This document shows positions 40,156 through 48,403 of a stretch of DNA of 64,000 nucleotides, in pieces. The stretch spans positions 1 through 64,000 of the forward strand of contig JAKAKP010000043.1 of the NCBI GenBank assembly GCA_021813445.1. The letters are read 5' to 3'. The notes under the pieces were generated by a model, which searched no databases, had not been told where the DNA came from, and worked only from the letters and a program-made list of their open reading frames with translations. The stretch is from Deltaproteobacteria bacterium. GTDB taxonomy: Bacteria > Desulfobacterota > Desulfobaccia > Desulfobaccales > 0-14-0-80-60-11. Within the stretch, counting starts at the first letter, position 1, and every line of letters starts with the position of its first letter. The position numbers and the translations under genes were made by a program.

Positions 40156-41238
40156 TCAATCCCACAGCCGGATTTCCTGAAACGGCCCCTGGTTCACCGG
40201 GGCGCGGCGGCCCCGTGCCAGCCACATCTTTTGCGCCCCCGGAGCAAAGACGGCGCTGACTACGGTGCCGGGGTTGGCAATCCCGGGGTCGGCCAGGATT
40301 TCCTGGATTTTTGCCGGCCCCAGGCGGGTTTCGGCGGTCAGCTCCTGGAGCCGGGCCAACCGCGCTTTACTGTAAGCCTCCGTGAAATGATAAGGAGAGA
40401 GGGCAGACAAGGGGGGGCGGGGTGGAAACCGGCCGGTCAGGGGGGCCATCAATCCGGTTTGGTAGTGGTTGGTGGCCAGGAGCAGCCCGGCTGCGGGGTA
40501 GCGAATCACGCCGCGGCGGGCGGAAATCTCCAGGCCCGCAGCCGCGGTGCCGGAGCAGAGCAGCAGATTATTGCCGATGGTCCCCGGGACCTGGAGGATT
40601 AAGGCGGCCGCGGTAGGGAGATCGGTCCCCCCCTCCAGGGCCTGGCGGAACCGCAGGGCCGCGGGGACGCCCTGAAGGGAGCGGTCCCGGCTCATGGCGG
40701 TAAGCTGGGCCAGGGCCACTCCGGCCCGGTTCATGCCGGTGCACACGCCCACATAGCCCGGCCAGGCCAGGGAGGCCAGAGGCAGGCTCTTGACCGGCTC
40801 CAGCAGGAAGAGGGTCTGATGCTGCACCATGACCTCGGTAAAAACGGGATAGTCCAGGTTGCGGCCCAAAAGGAAAGAGCCGTCCCCGGTATAAGGGCCG
40901 CCCGCGGCCAGGGCCGAACAGCGGGGGCTGTTGTTGGCCAGGTCATCCAGGACGTTGATGAGAAGGATGGTCCCCAGGCCCAGGTCCGCGCCTGCGGCCA
41001 CTCCTTGCATTTCCTCCCGGAAGCGGGGCGGCACATAGGGCCAAAAGCGCCGGGCCAGAAAACGCAGTGAGGCAAAGAGGGGGAGAGCACCGGCAAAGAG
41101 ACTGACCCGGGCCAGGTAAGTCAGCAGGGCCCGGCGTAGGACCCGAATCTCCGCGGCCAGGGTCCGGCCATGCTGCAGGCCCAGTTCCCGGGGAGAACCG
41201 GATAGTTGTACGATGGGCAGGGACTTGGTTGCCGGCAT
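40156..41238 (-). CDS. C45-family autoproteolytic acyltransferase/hydrolase (acyl-CoA:6-APA acyltransferase-like)
   Basis: GSPRELGLQHGRTLAAEI; NNSPRCSALAAGGPYTGDGSFLLGRNLDY Ntn-Cys context. Confidence 0.8.
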   Translation of the reverse strand: MPATKSLPIVQLSGSPRELGLQHGRTLAAEIRVLRRALLTYLARVSLFAGALPLFASLRFLARRFWPYVPPRFREEMQGVAAGADLGLGTILLINVLDDLANNSPRCSALAAGGPYTGDGSFLLGRNLDYPVFTEVMVQHQTLFLLEPVKSLPLASLAWPGYVGVCTGMNRAGVALAQLTAMSRDRSLQGVPAALRFRQALEGGTDLPTAAALILQVPGTIGNNLLLCSGTAAAGLEISARRGVIRYPAAGLLLATNHYQTGLMAPLTGRFPPRPPLSALSPYHFTEAYSKARLARLQELTAETRLGPAKIQEILADPGIANPGTVVSAVFAPGAQKMWLARGRRAPVNQGPFQEIRLWD

Positions 41239-41283
41239 TTTGGTCAGGTGCGCACCTAAAGGCGTCTGGCAGCAAACGCGGCT

Positions 41284-41691
41284 TCAGCTTTCCCGGGACC
41301 ACTTCAACCAGAGGGCAGTGGCAATGCCCCAGACAAAGCCGAAAAACAGGACCAATACCGGGGTAACATGGCCTAGCCGCAACCCCAGCATACCCCTACC
41401 CATGACCGGCATCAGGATTAACAGGGTGATGAGCGTTTGGGGCAGGCTGTAGATTATGCCCAGACTGACATAAGGTAGCTTCTTCAGCGGTAAGAAAAAG
41501 AGAAAGGCCCAGAGGCCGCCCCAAACCACGTGCTGGTATAGCCAAAGGGGAGTCAAGGCCGGCGCGAAAGGGGACCCTAAAAGGGCATTGAGCCCCAGGG
41601 TCCCAAAGAGCCAAGAGGTGAGGCCCTTCAGCAGCCCGCCCAAAGCGCCGGCCGCGAAGGTGAGGCTAAGATTCTTCAGGGTTATGGTCAA
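41284..41691 (-). CDS. Small multipass membrane protein, paralogue A
   Basis: MTITLKNLSLTFAAGALGGLLKGLTSWLFG..LWLYQHVVWGGLWAFLFFLPL. Confidence 0.75.
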   Translation of the reverse strand: MTITLKNLSLTFAAGALGGLLKGLTSWLFGTLGLNALLGSPFAPALTPLWLYQHVVWGGLWAFLFFLPLKKLPYVSLGIIYSLPQTLITLLILMPVMGRGMLGLRLGHVTPVLVLFFGFVWGIATALWLKWSRES

Positions 41692-41950
41692 CTCTTTCTC
41701 CTATTCCAAAATGGTCAGGCAGTGGTGAAAATCAAGAACCGGGCAGCAGCCGCAGAGATACCAAACCCGCCGCTATCAAGGCAAATTTTAGGATATTCCC
41801 GACTCCAGGGCAAGGGGCAGGCACAAGAACATGAGGCCGGAGCCGGTGGCGGCGCCCCGAAAGCGGCTTGCCAGCCAGGGGCAAACATCAGGGGAGGGCG
41901 GGCAATCCCGCCCCCGGCCCTCCCCCCTCACACCCATCCGGAAGCCCGAT

Positions 41951-42361
41951 CTATTCTGCCATGGTCAGCTGCAACCACGCGCCTGCGGCCAGGCCCCAGA
42001 CGGCGTTAAAAATGAGGACAACCACGGGGGTCAGATAGCCCAATTGCAGCCCCAGCACGCCCTTGTGGGCCTGGAAGGGGAAGACCACGAAGAGTTGCAC
42101 CAGGCTTGGGGCCAGGCAGTACAGCAGACCTCTCACCGGGTAAGAGAGCCTTCTCATGGACCAGAGGAACATCAGACCCCAGAGGCCGCCCCAGGTCAGG
42201 CGGTTATAAAGCCAGGGGGCCGTGAGCTGGGGGGCGATTTTCACCCCCAGGGCCTGGGTGAGGCCCGCGAGCCCCGAGAGCCAAACGGCGAGCATATTCA
42301 TCAGCCCGCCCACGCACCCGGCGCTGAAGGTCAGGGAGATGTTCTTAACGGTTACTTTCAT
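41951..42361 (-). CDS. Small multipass membrane protein, paralogue B
   Basis: MKVTVKNISLTFSAGCVGGLMNMLAVWLSG..PWLYNRLTWGGLWGLMFLWSM. Confidence 0.75.
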   Translation of the reverse strand: MKVTVKNISLTFSAGCVGGLMNMLAVWLSGLAGLTQALGVKIAPQLTAPWLYNRLTWGGLWGLMFLWSMRRLSYPVRGLLYCLAPSLVQLFVVFPFQAHKGVLGLQLGYLTPVVVLIFNAVWGLAAGAWLQLTMAE

Positions 42362-42393
42362 GGCGTCAGCCTTTTCTGGCGATGTTGCCGGCG

Positions 42394-43443
42394 TCAGCTT
42401 CTGGCCCGGGATTCTTCCGGAAAGACGTCCAGCATCATTTTTTCCGGACCCCGCAGGATGGTCAAGGAGGATTTGACGCCGATCCGGGCCTCCGTGAGCA
42501 GTTTATGCAGGTCGTCGATTTCGGCGACGGGCTGGCCCGCGAAGGCGACGATGACATCCCCCTGGCGCAGCCCGGCCTGCTGCGCCGGGCTCTGGGGCTC
42601 CAGGGAGATGACCAGCACCCCGCTTACGACCGGGAGCCGGTGAAAGCGCACCAGGCGGCGGGGCAGGGCGACATTTTGCCCGCCCAGGCCGATATAGCTG
42701 CGCCGCACCCGGCCGTCCCGGATGAGCAACGCGGCCACGTACTTGGCGGTGTTGATGGGAATGGCGAAGCAGAGCCCCTGGGCGGCCATGATCACCGCGG
42801 TATTGACGCCGATGACCTCGCCCGCGGAAGTGACCAGGGGGCCGCCGGAGTTGCCGGGATTGAGGGCCGCGTCCGTCTGGATGATATTGCTGATAAGACG
42901 GCCGGTGGTGGAGCGGATGGAGCGCCCCAGGGCGCTGACCACCCCGGCGGTGACCGTGTATTGGAACCCGTAAGGGTTGCCGATGGCCACCACCAGTTGG
43001 CCGACCCGAAGGACGTGTGAGTCCCCCAGGGGCGCGGCCGCCAGGTCGGGGGCATCGATGCGCAGCACCGCCAGATCGGTGTCCGGGTCGTCCCCCAGGA
43101 GGGTGGCCCCGAAGCGGCGGCCGTCCGCCAGGGCCACTTCGATCCTGGCGGCCTGGTGCACCACATGGCTGTTGGTGAGAATAAAACCGTCCGGGGTAAA
43201 AATGAAGCCGGAGCCGTTGGCCGGCACTTCCTGGACCTGGCCCTGAGTCCGGACCTGCTGGCGCACGTCGATATTGACCACCGCGGGGCTGACCTTCTCC
43301 ACCGCGCCGATAATGGCCTGGGAATAGGCGTCCAACAGGGGTTGCTCGTTTACCGGCCGGGCCGCGGCGCTCTGCCCCGGGCCGGGGTTGATATTGGCAA
43401 GGGAACGCAAGGTCCTTTTGCTTCTGGGTGAGGGCATGACCAA
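42394..43443 (-). CDS. HtrA-like trypsin-family serine protease with PDZ domain
   Basis: ILTNSHVV, DPDTDLAVLRI, DAALNPGNSGGPLV, C-terminal PDZ (SPAQQAGLRQGDVIVAFAGQPV). Confidence 0.93.
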   Translation of the reverse strand: MVMPSPRSKRTLRSLANINPGPGQSAAARPVNEQPLLDAYSQAIIGAVEKVSPAVVNIDVRQQVRTQGQVQEVPANGSGFIFTPDGFILTNSHVVHQAARIEVALADGRRFGATLLGDDPDTDLAVLRIDAPDLAAAPLGDSHVLRVGQLVVAIGNPYGFQYTVTAGVVSALGRSIRSTTGRLISNIIQTDAALNPGNSGGPLVTSAGEVIGVNTAVIMAAQGLCFAIPINTAKYVAALLIRDGRVRRSYIGLGGQNVALPRRLVRFHRLPVVSGVLVISLEPQSPAQQAGLRQGDVIVAFAGQPVAEIDDLHKLLTEARIGVKSSLTILRGPEKMMLDVFPEESRARS

Positions 43444-43640
43444 TAAACCTCAACTTACTGATTTTAGGGAGATGAAACTGGTTATCCCCAAGCTTGTTGC
43501 AGATTGCACATCTAGGTTTAAACTAAGGGCGGAAAAGCTGCTGTCAAGTCGGCCGGGGGGCTCCCGGGCGGGGCCTGGTGCTGGGGCCGGGAGGACCTTA
43601 TAATGAGATTAGGTTCGAGGCGGAGGGGAGCAAGTAGATT

Positions 43641-43694
43641 ATGGACGCAGTCGGTTATTATATCGTCCTGGTCCTGATGGTGATCATGGAATAA
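43641..43694 (+). pseudogene. N-terminal fragment of a possible isoprenylcysteine-methyltransferase-like membrane protein
   Basis: MDAVGYYIVLVLMVIM* behind an RBS-like ggagggga; C-terminal counterpart at 44668. Confidence 0.35.
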
Positions 43695-43790
43695 GAAAAC
43701 AAGATGGCCACCCTGATGCAGAGCAGGCCGCCTATGAAATGCTGCGTCAGAACGTGGGAGTAGGAAGGAAAAAAATTTGAAGCAACCGCC

Positions 43791-43820
43791 TTGACATATA
43801 TACCAACTGATGGTATATAT
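43791..43820 (+). promoter_or_regulatory. Sigma70-type promoter with operator palindrome for the TA module
   Basis: TTGACA (43791-43796), 17-nt spacer, TATATA (43814-43819); perfect palindrome atatatacca-actga-tggtatatat (43796-43820). Confidence 0.8.
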
Positions 43821-43930
43821 ATTTCAAGCAGATTAGGAATCAATTTTAGGCAGATTTTAAGAAAGAATTCAATTTTAAGAAAGGAGCCCAATCGTATGAC
43901 ATATCTTTTAAATTTGAAGGGGAAACGAAT

Positions 43931-44236
43931 ATGTCATTATGGGATGTTAGGGTAAGCGCAGAAGCTCGGAAGAACCGCAGAAAGGTGCCGCAAGGAATTG
44001 ATGAACTCTTTCAACTGCTTTTAAAAGAAATTGAACTCGCAGGGCCGGTGCGGAGCGCCTGGCCCAACTATAGCAAGATTTCATCTAGTAAGAATTGCCA
44101 CCATTGCCATTTGCAGAAAGGCAAACCCACTTACGTAACGGTGTGGAAGGTTATTAATAAGAAAGAGAAAATCATAAAGGTGCTTTATGTTGGAACACAT
44201 GAGGGAGTCGATTACGACAGAATTTGTCGTGATTAA
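43931..44236 (+). CDS. RelE/HigB-like toxin candidate
   Basis: Small protein directly upstream of an overlapping HTH gene; TVWKVINKKEKIIKVLYVGTHEGVDYDRI. Confidence 0.6.
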   Translation: MSLWDVRVSAEARKNRRKVPQGIDELFQLLLKEIELAGPVRSAWPNYSKISSSKNCHHCHLQKGKPTYVTVWKVINKKEKIIKVLYVGTHEGVDYDRICRD

Positions 44237-44540
44237 ATTTCGGATCCCTGCCAAAAAGTTAAATGAAGTTAAAGAACTTATGGCCTCCTATGGGGCAGAG
44301 GAAGCCGACGAGCTTATAGATACGGTTCCTTGGAAAGAGGTTTATCCTCAGTTCAATGCAAGTGTCGCTTTGCGTGCCGCTCGCAAGAGGGAAGGACTTA
44401 CACAGAAAGAGCTTTCTTTATCTATAGGTGTAAAGCAAAGTCATATCTCAGAGATGGAGAAAGGCAAAAGGCCAATTGGAAAAGATTTAGCAAAACGTCT
44501 ATCTAAGGCACTCAATATTGATTATAGGGTCTTTCTTTAA
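44199..44540 (+). CDS. XRE-family HTH antitoxin
   Basis: KREGLTQKELSLSIGVKQSHISEMEKGKRPIGKDLAKRLSKAL; overlaps the toxin gene. Confidence 0.85.
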   Translation: MRESITTEFVVIKFRIPAKKLNEVKELMASYGAEEADELIDTVPWKEVYPQFNASVALRAARKREGLTQKELSLSIGVKQSHISEMEKGKRPIGKDLAKRLSKALNIDYRVFL

Positions 44541-44574
44541 AATAACACTATTTTGTTGAGTAGCGATCCAAAAG

Positions 44575-44605
44575 GCCCCGCTCTTGATAGAGCGGGGCTT
44601 TTTAT
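44575..44605 (+). terminator. Rho-independent terminator of the TA operon
   Basis: gccccgctct-tgat-agagcggggc followed by ttttta. Confidence 0.9.
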
Positions 44606-44667
44606 TTAGAGCTGAAAATGAGGCCAGACCTTTCGAGGTTTGCATTTGACAGTTTAGTCGAAAATCT

Positions 44668-44793
44668 GGGCTGCCGGGCACCTTGATCATCGCCCGCCTG
44701 GAGGAAAAGGAACTCCGGGACCGCTACGGTGCAGCCTACGAGGAGTATTGCCGCCGGGTGCCCCGGTTTGTGCCGAAGTTCAGGGACCAGGAA
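44668..44793 (+). pseudogene. C-terminal fragment of isoprenylcysteine-carboxylmethyltransferase-like protein
   Basis: LPGTLIIARLEEKELRDRYGAAYEEYCRRVPRFVPKF matches the typical C-terminal pattern of that family. Confidence 0.6.
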
Positions 44794-44882
44794 AACAGGG
44801 GCCAGGGGCCAGGGGGAAAAAGCAGGGGGCAGGGGTCAGGGAAAAACAACTGTCCCTGACCCCCGGTCCCTGATCCCTGCTT
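44781..44882. repeat. Heptamer-phased repeat (caggggc-type) with hairpin ggggtcaggga/tccctgacccc (44832-44863)
   Basis: cagggac, caggggc, caggggc, caggggg, cagggggcaggggtcaggga read directly. Confidence 0.8.
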
Positions 44883-44887
44883 CTAAA

Positions 44888-46516
44888 CTATCCCAGGATC
44901 GCCTTCAGGTCCGCGTCCGGGGTGGTGATGGGCATGATGTTGAAGTTCTTCACCAGCACATCCAGGACGTTGGGGGTGATGAAGGCCGGGAGCGACGGTC
45001 CCAGGCGGATGTTCTTGATCCCCAGGTAGAGCAGGGTGAGGAGAATGGCCACCGCTTTTTGCTCGTACCAGGAGAGGATCAGGGACAGAGGCAGGTCGTT
45101 CACCCCGACGTTGAAGGCCTTGGCCAGGGCTACCGCGATCTGCACCGCAGAATAGGCGTCGTTGCACTGGCCGATGTCCAGCAGGCGGGGAATACCGCCG
45201 ATGTCGCCCAGGTCCTTGTCGAAGAAGCGGAACTTGCCGCAGGCCAGGGTGAGGACGATGCAGTCCTTGGGGACCTTTTCCACGAACTCGGTGTAGTAGT
45301 TGCGGGTGGGTTTGGCGCCGTCGCAGCCGCCCACCAGGAAGAAGTGGCGGATATTTTTATTTTTCAGGGCATCGATGACCGTGCCGGCCACGGACATCAC
45401 GGTGTTGCGGGCAAAACCGGAGTTGACGAAGCCTTTATCCTCGTCTGCCGCAAAGCCGGGCAGGGCCAGGGCCTTGTCAATGACCGGCTGGAAATTGCGG
45501 TCGGCGATGTGTTTGATGCCGGGCCAGCCCACTAGGCCGCAGGTAAAGAGGTTATCTGCGTAGACTTCCTGGGGCCGCTGCAGGCAGTTGGTGGTTATGA
45601 CAATGGCCCCGGGGAACTGGGCGAATTCCTTGGCCTGGTTCTGCCAGGCCGTGCCGTAGTGGCCGTAGAAGTGGGGATATTTTTTCAGTTGGGGATAGCC
45701 GTGGCAGGGGAGCATCTCCCCGTGGGTGTAAACGTAAATGCCTTTGCCTTCGCTCTGTTTGAGGATCTCTTCCAGGTCCAGGAGGTCGTGGCCGGAAACC
45801 ACGATGGCCTTGCCTTTCTTGTGGCCCAGGGGCACCTTGGTGGGCACGGGATGGCCGTATCTGCCGGTATTACCGGCATCCAGGAGTTCCATGGCCCGGA
45901 GGTTGATTTCCCCACATTTTAACGCCAGGGGCACCATCGCGGCGACGCTCAAACCCTCGGCCGCGGTGGCGGCCAGGGCCTCATGGACGAAGGCATAGAC
46001 CTTTTCGTCTTCCTGTCCCAGGATCTGGGCATGATCCGTATAGGCGCTCACGCCTTTGACTCCGAACAGGAGGGTGTGCTTCAGGGAAAGAACATCCGGG
46101 TCCGCGGCCGGGTAGGATTTCAGGCCCACGGCTTCGGCCTGCGACAGCATGGCCTCTTTGTTGGCCCCGGGCTGGAAGGTGGCCGGACCGGCCGGGTAAG
46201 CGGCGCTGCCCCCCGCGGCCTTCACCTTGGCTTTCAGACCTTCCCGGAGTTCCACGCAACGGTGGATCAGCTTCACAAACCGCTCCGGATCGAAATCCAC
46301 GTTGGTGAGGGTGGAAAAGCACGCCTTGACGGTAAAGACGTTGACTTCCCGGTCGCTGACGCCTACCTTGCGGCCTGCCACCGCCACCTGGGACAGCCCT
46401 TGCAGACTGTAAATCAACAGGTCCTGCAGGGCTGCCACTTCCGGGTTCTTGCCGCAAACCCCCTGAATGGTGCACCCCACGCCTTTTGCCGCTTGCTCAC
46501 ATTGATAACAAAACAT
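44888..46516 (-). CDS. hcp: Hydroxylamine reductase (hybrid cluster protein)
   Basis: MFCYQCEQAAKGVGCTIQGVCGKNPEVAALQDLLIYSLQGL; NSGFARNTV; VGGCDGAKPTRNYYTEF. Confidence 0.97.
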   Translation of the reverse strand: MFCYQCEQAAKGVGCTIQGVCGKNPEVAALQDLLIYSLQGLSQVAVAGRKVGVSDREVNVFTVKACFSTLTNVDFDPERFVKLIHRCVELREGLKAKVKAAGGSAAYPAGPATFQPGANKEAMLSQAEAVGLKSYPAADPDVLSLKHTLLFGVKGVSAYTDHAQILGQEDEKVYAFVHEALAATAAEGLSVAAMVPLALKCGEINLRAMELLDAGNTGRYGHPVPTKVPLGHKKGKAIVVSGHDLLDLEEILKQSEGKGIYVYTHGEMLPCHGYPQLKKYPHFYGHYGTAWQNQAKEFAQFPGAIVITTNCLQRPQEVYADNLFTCGLVGWPGIKHIADRNFQPVIDKALALPGFAADEDKGFVNSGFARNTVMSVAGTVIDALKNKNIRHFFLVGGCDGAKPTRNYYTEFVEKVPKDCIVLTLACGKFRFFDKDLGDIGGIPRLLDIGQCNDAYSAVQIAVALAKAFNVGVNDLPLSLILSWYEQKAVAILLTLLYLGIKNIRLGPSLPAFITPNVLDVLVKNFNIMPITTPDADLKAILG

Positions 46517-46878
46517 CTAGCTTCCCTCCGTTTAAAATAAGAATTCTTGGTGGTGGCCAGGCTCACTAGTATTGGCCGCTGTTGGCAATAAGTTAAAACA
46601 GGGATGAGAGCGATCCCTTGACTTAAGACAAAAACGCGAAAAAATTTTTCCTGCGCAGGCGGGGAATGCTGGGAACATCTTACTGATTAGCTAGGTAATT
46701 CAAGATAATAGATAATCAGTAGCTACCTTCCACGGTCATCATAAAAATAATCACTAATTCTTAAATGGCCATATTTCGTGAAAAAATTGCCCCAGGAAGG
46801 AGAAAGTTTTTAATTTTCTTAAACTCTTTCTTAAGTTTTTTGACGTAATACCCGAAAGGATGGTAGGCGGGAAAGGCT

Positions 46879-47832
46879 ATGAAAATATCAAATTGGTGGG
46901 GAAAATTTCCGGTAGTGCTGGTATTGAACCTGGCCCTGGCAGGGCCGGCAGGAGCACAATCGGCAAGCCAAAAAGCGAAAATTCTACCCCCGGCGGGCTC
47001 TAATCCGGCAACCGCGAGTCCAGCAAGTCCGATTATGGTAATGCCAAATAGCTTAAATCCAAATCCGGGAGCTTCTTCCCCAGCAAATCCAAGGTCAACA
47101 AACCCGGCAAAGCCGGGTTCTTATTCCGGAAGCCCCGATCTGGCAACCACTAAGCCGAAAAAAGCGAAGCGGGTGGTGAAGGAACCGGCAGGCGGGTTTA
47201 CTGATTATGGGAGTTTTTTGACGGAATATCATGCCGCAGGGGCATTCAAGTTCTATGATAACACCGAGGCGATGTTGCGCATGGCCCGATTTGAAGAGGC
47301 CCTGATGCGCTACCGGTTTCTCAAAGGCCAGATCCAGGGGAAGATCGATTACCATGGCTTGTTGGCCAGCGTCAACCGCCGCATCGAGTTTCTGAGAAAG
47401 CAGCTGAAATTGCGGGAATCGGAAGTGGCCGCCATTCCTGCGCGCAGGATGAGGGTAACCAAACTCAAACCCGCGGTCAAACAGCCGGAGGCCAAGCTCC
47501 CGGAGACTCTGCCGGAAGCCGCCAAACCCCAACCTCCCGGGGCGGCTGGCCCGGCAGCCGGGAAACCGCTGGCGCCAGTAACCGCGACTCCCAGCCCGCC
47601 GGCCCCGGTCCCCTCCGCGGCCGCGCCGCCACCGGCGGGGCAGAAACAGCCACCCGTGGTTACCACTGATACCACACCCAAGGAAGAAGAAAAGGCGGCA
47701 GCAGACAAGGAAAAGGAAGAAAAACCCCCGGCGCCCCTCAGTTTTTGGCAGCGCTTGAAAATAAAGCTCCACCTGGGGAAAAAGCCGGCTAGTAGCGACG
47801 CCAAAAAGTCGGATAGTGGTACGGTGGAATAA
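46879..47832 (+). CDS. Secreted Pro/Ala/Lys-rich protein, unknown
   Basis: Signal peptide; low-complexity Pro-rich C-terminal half. Confidence 0.6.
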   Translation: MKISNWWGKFPVVLVLNLALAGPAGAQSASQKAKILPPAGSNPATASPASPIMVMPNSLNPNPGASSPANPRSTNPAKPGSYSGSPDLATTKPKKAKRVVKEPAGGFTDYGSFLTEYHAAGAFKFYDNTEAMLRMARFEEALMRYRFLKGQIQGKIDYHGLLASVNRRIEFLRKQLKLRESEVAAIPARRMRVTKLKPAVKQPEAKLPETLPEAAKPQPPGAAGPAAGKPLAPVTATPSPPAPVPSAAAPPPAGQKQPPVVTTDTTPKEEEKAAADKEKEEKPPAPLSFWQRLKIKLHLGKKPASSDAKKSDSGTVE

Positions 47833-47909
47833 GGAAAGGCTTCTTAAAGCAAGAGGCCAGGGGTCTAATACCAAATTCATCTTGCCATGCAATAAACCGG
47901 CAGAATCAG

Positions 47910-47952
47910 CGGCGTGTATCGGCGGTTAATTATTAGCCGCCGATACACGCCG
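47910..47952. terminator. 16-bp perfect hairpin cggcgtgtatcggcgg/ccgccgatacacgccg between convergent genes
   Basis: Perfect inverted arms 47910-47925 and 47937-47952. Confidence 0.55.
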
Positions 47953-48030
47953 ATAAACGCCGGTCTTTAGGATTATTGCCTGCAAATGCGAACTTGATAT
48001 AACGCCTGGCCTATTTTACTTCCGCTCCTG

Positions 48031-48402
48031 CTATTCTAACAGATCCTTGATAGCCAGCAGTTCCTCCCGGATGGCCTGGAGCAGGGCCAGACGTTCATCC
48101 TTTGAAGGTTTCCCGGGCAGGGGCGCCTGCTGGCAGGGGATGGGCCCCCGGGCCTGGGCCTGGAGCTGGCGGCGCATGGCCGCGATGGTCAGCTTTTCCT
48201 CGTCCCGGAGGCGCTTGATTTCAAAGATCAGTTGGATGTCCGTGGTGCGGTAGAGGCGGTGGCGGGAGGACTTGCGGTAAGGCCGGAGGATCTTGCCCCG
48301 GGTTTCCCAGTACCGCAGCACATGGGGCCGCACTCCGGTAAGGCGGCTCACCTCGCCGATGGTATAAAATCTCTTGGCCGGTAGTTCTTCCGCCAGGTCC
48401 AC
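48031..48402 (-). CDS. MerR-family transcriptional regulator
   Basis: KRFYTIGEVSRLTGVRPHVLRYWETRGKILRPYRKSSRHRLYRTTDI. Confidence 0.93.
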   Translation of the reverse strand: MDLAEELPAKRFYTIGEVSRLTGVRPHVLRYWETRGKILRPYRKSSRHRLYRTTDIQLIFEIKRLRDEEKLTIAAMRRQLQAQARGPIPCQQAPLPGKPSKDERLALLQAIREELLAIKDLLE

Positions 48403-48403
48403 C

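Noticed and set aside
42503-43453. 316-aa minus-strand ORF overlapping the HtrA frame
   Set aside because: Alternative frame of the HtrA gene, Arg/Gly/Pro-rich nonsense translation
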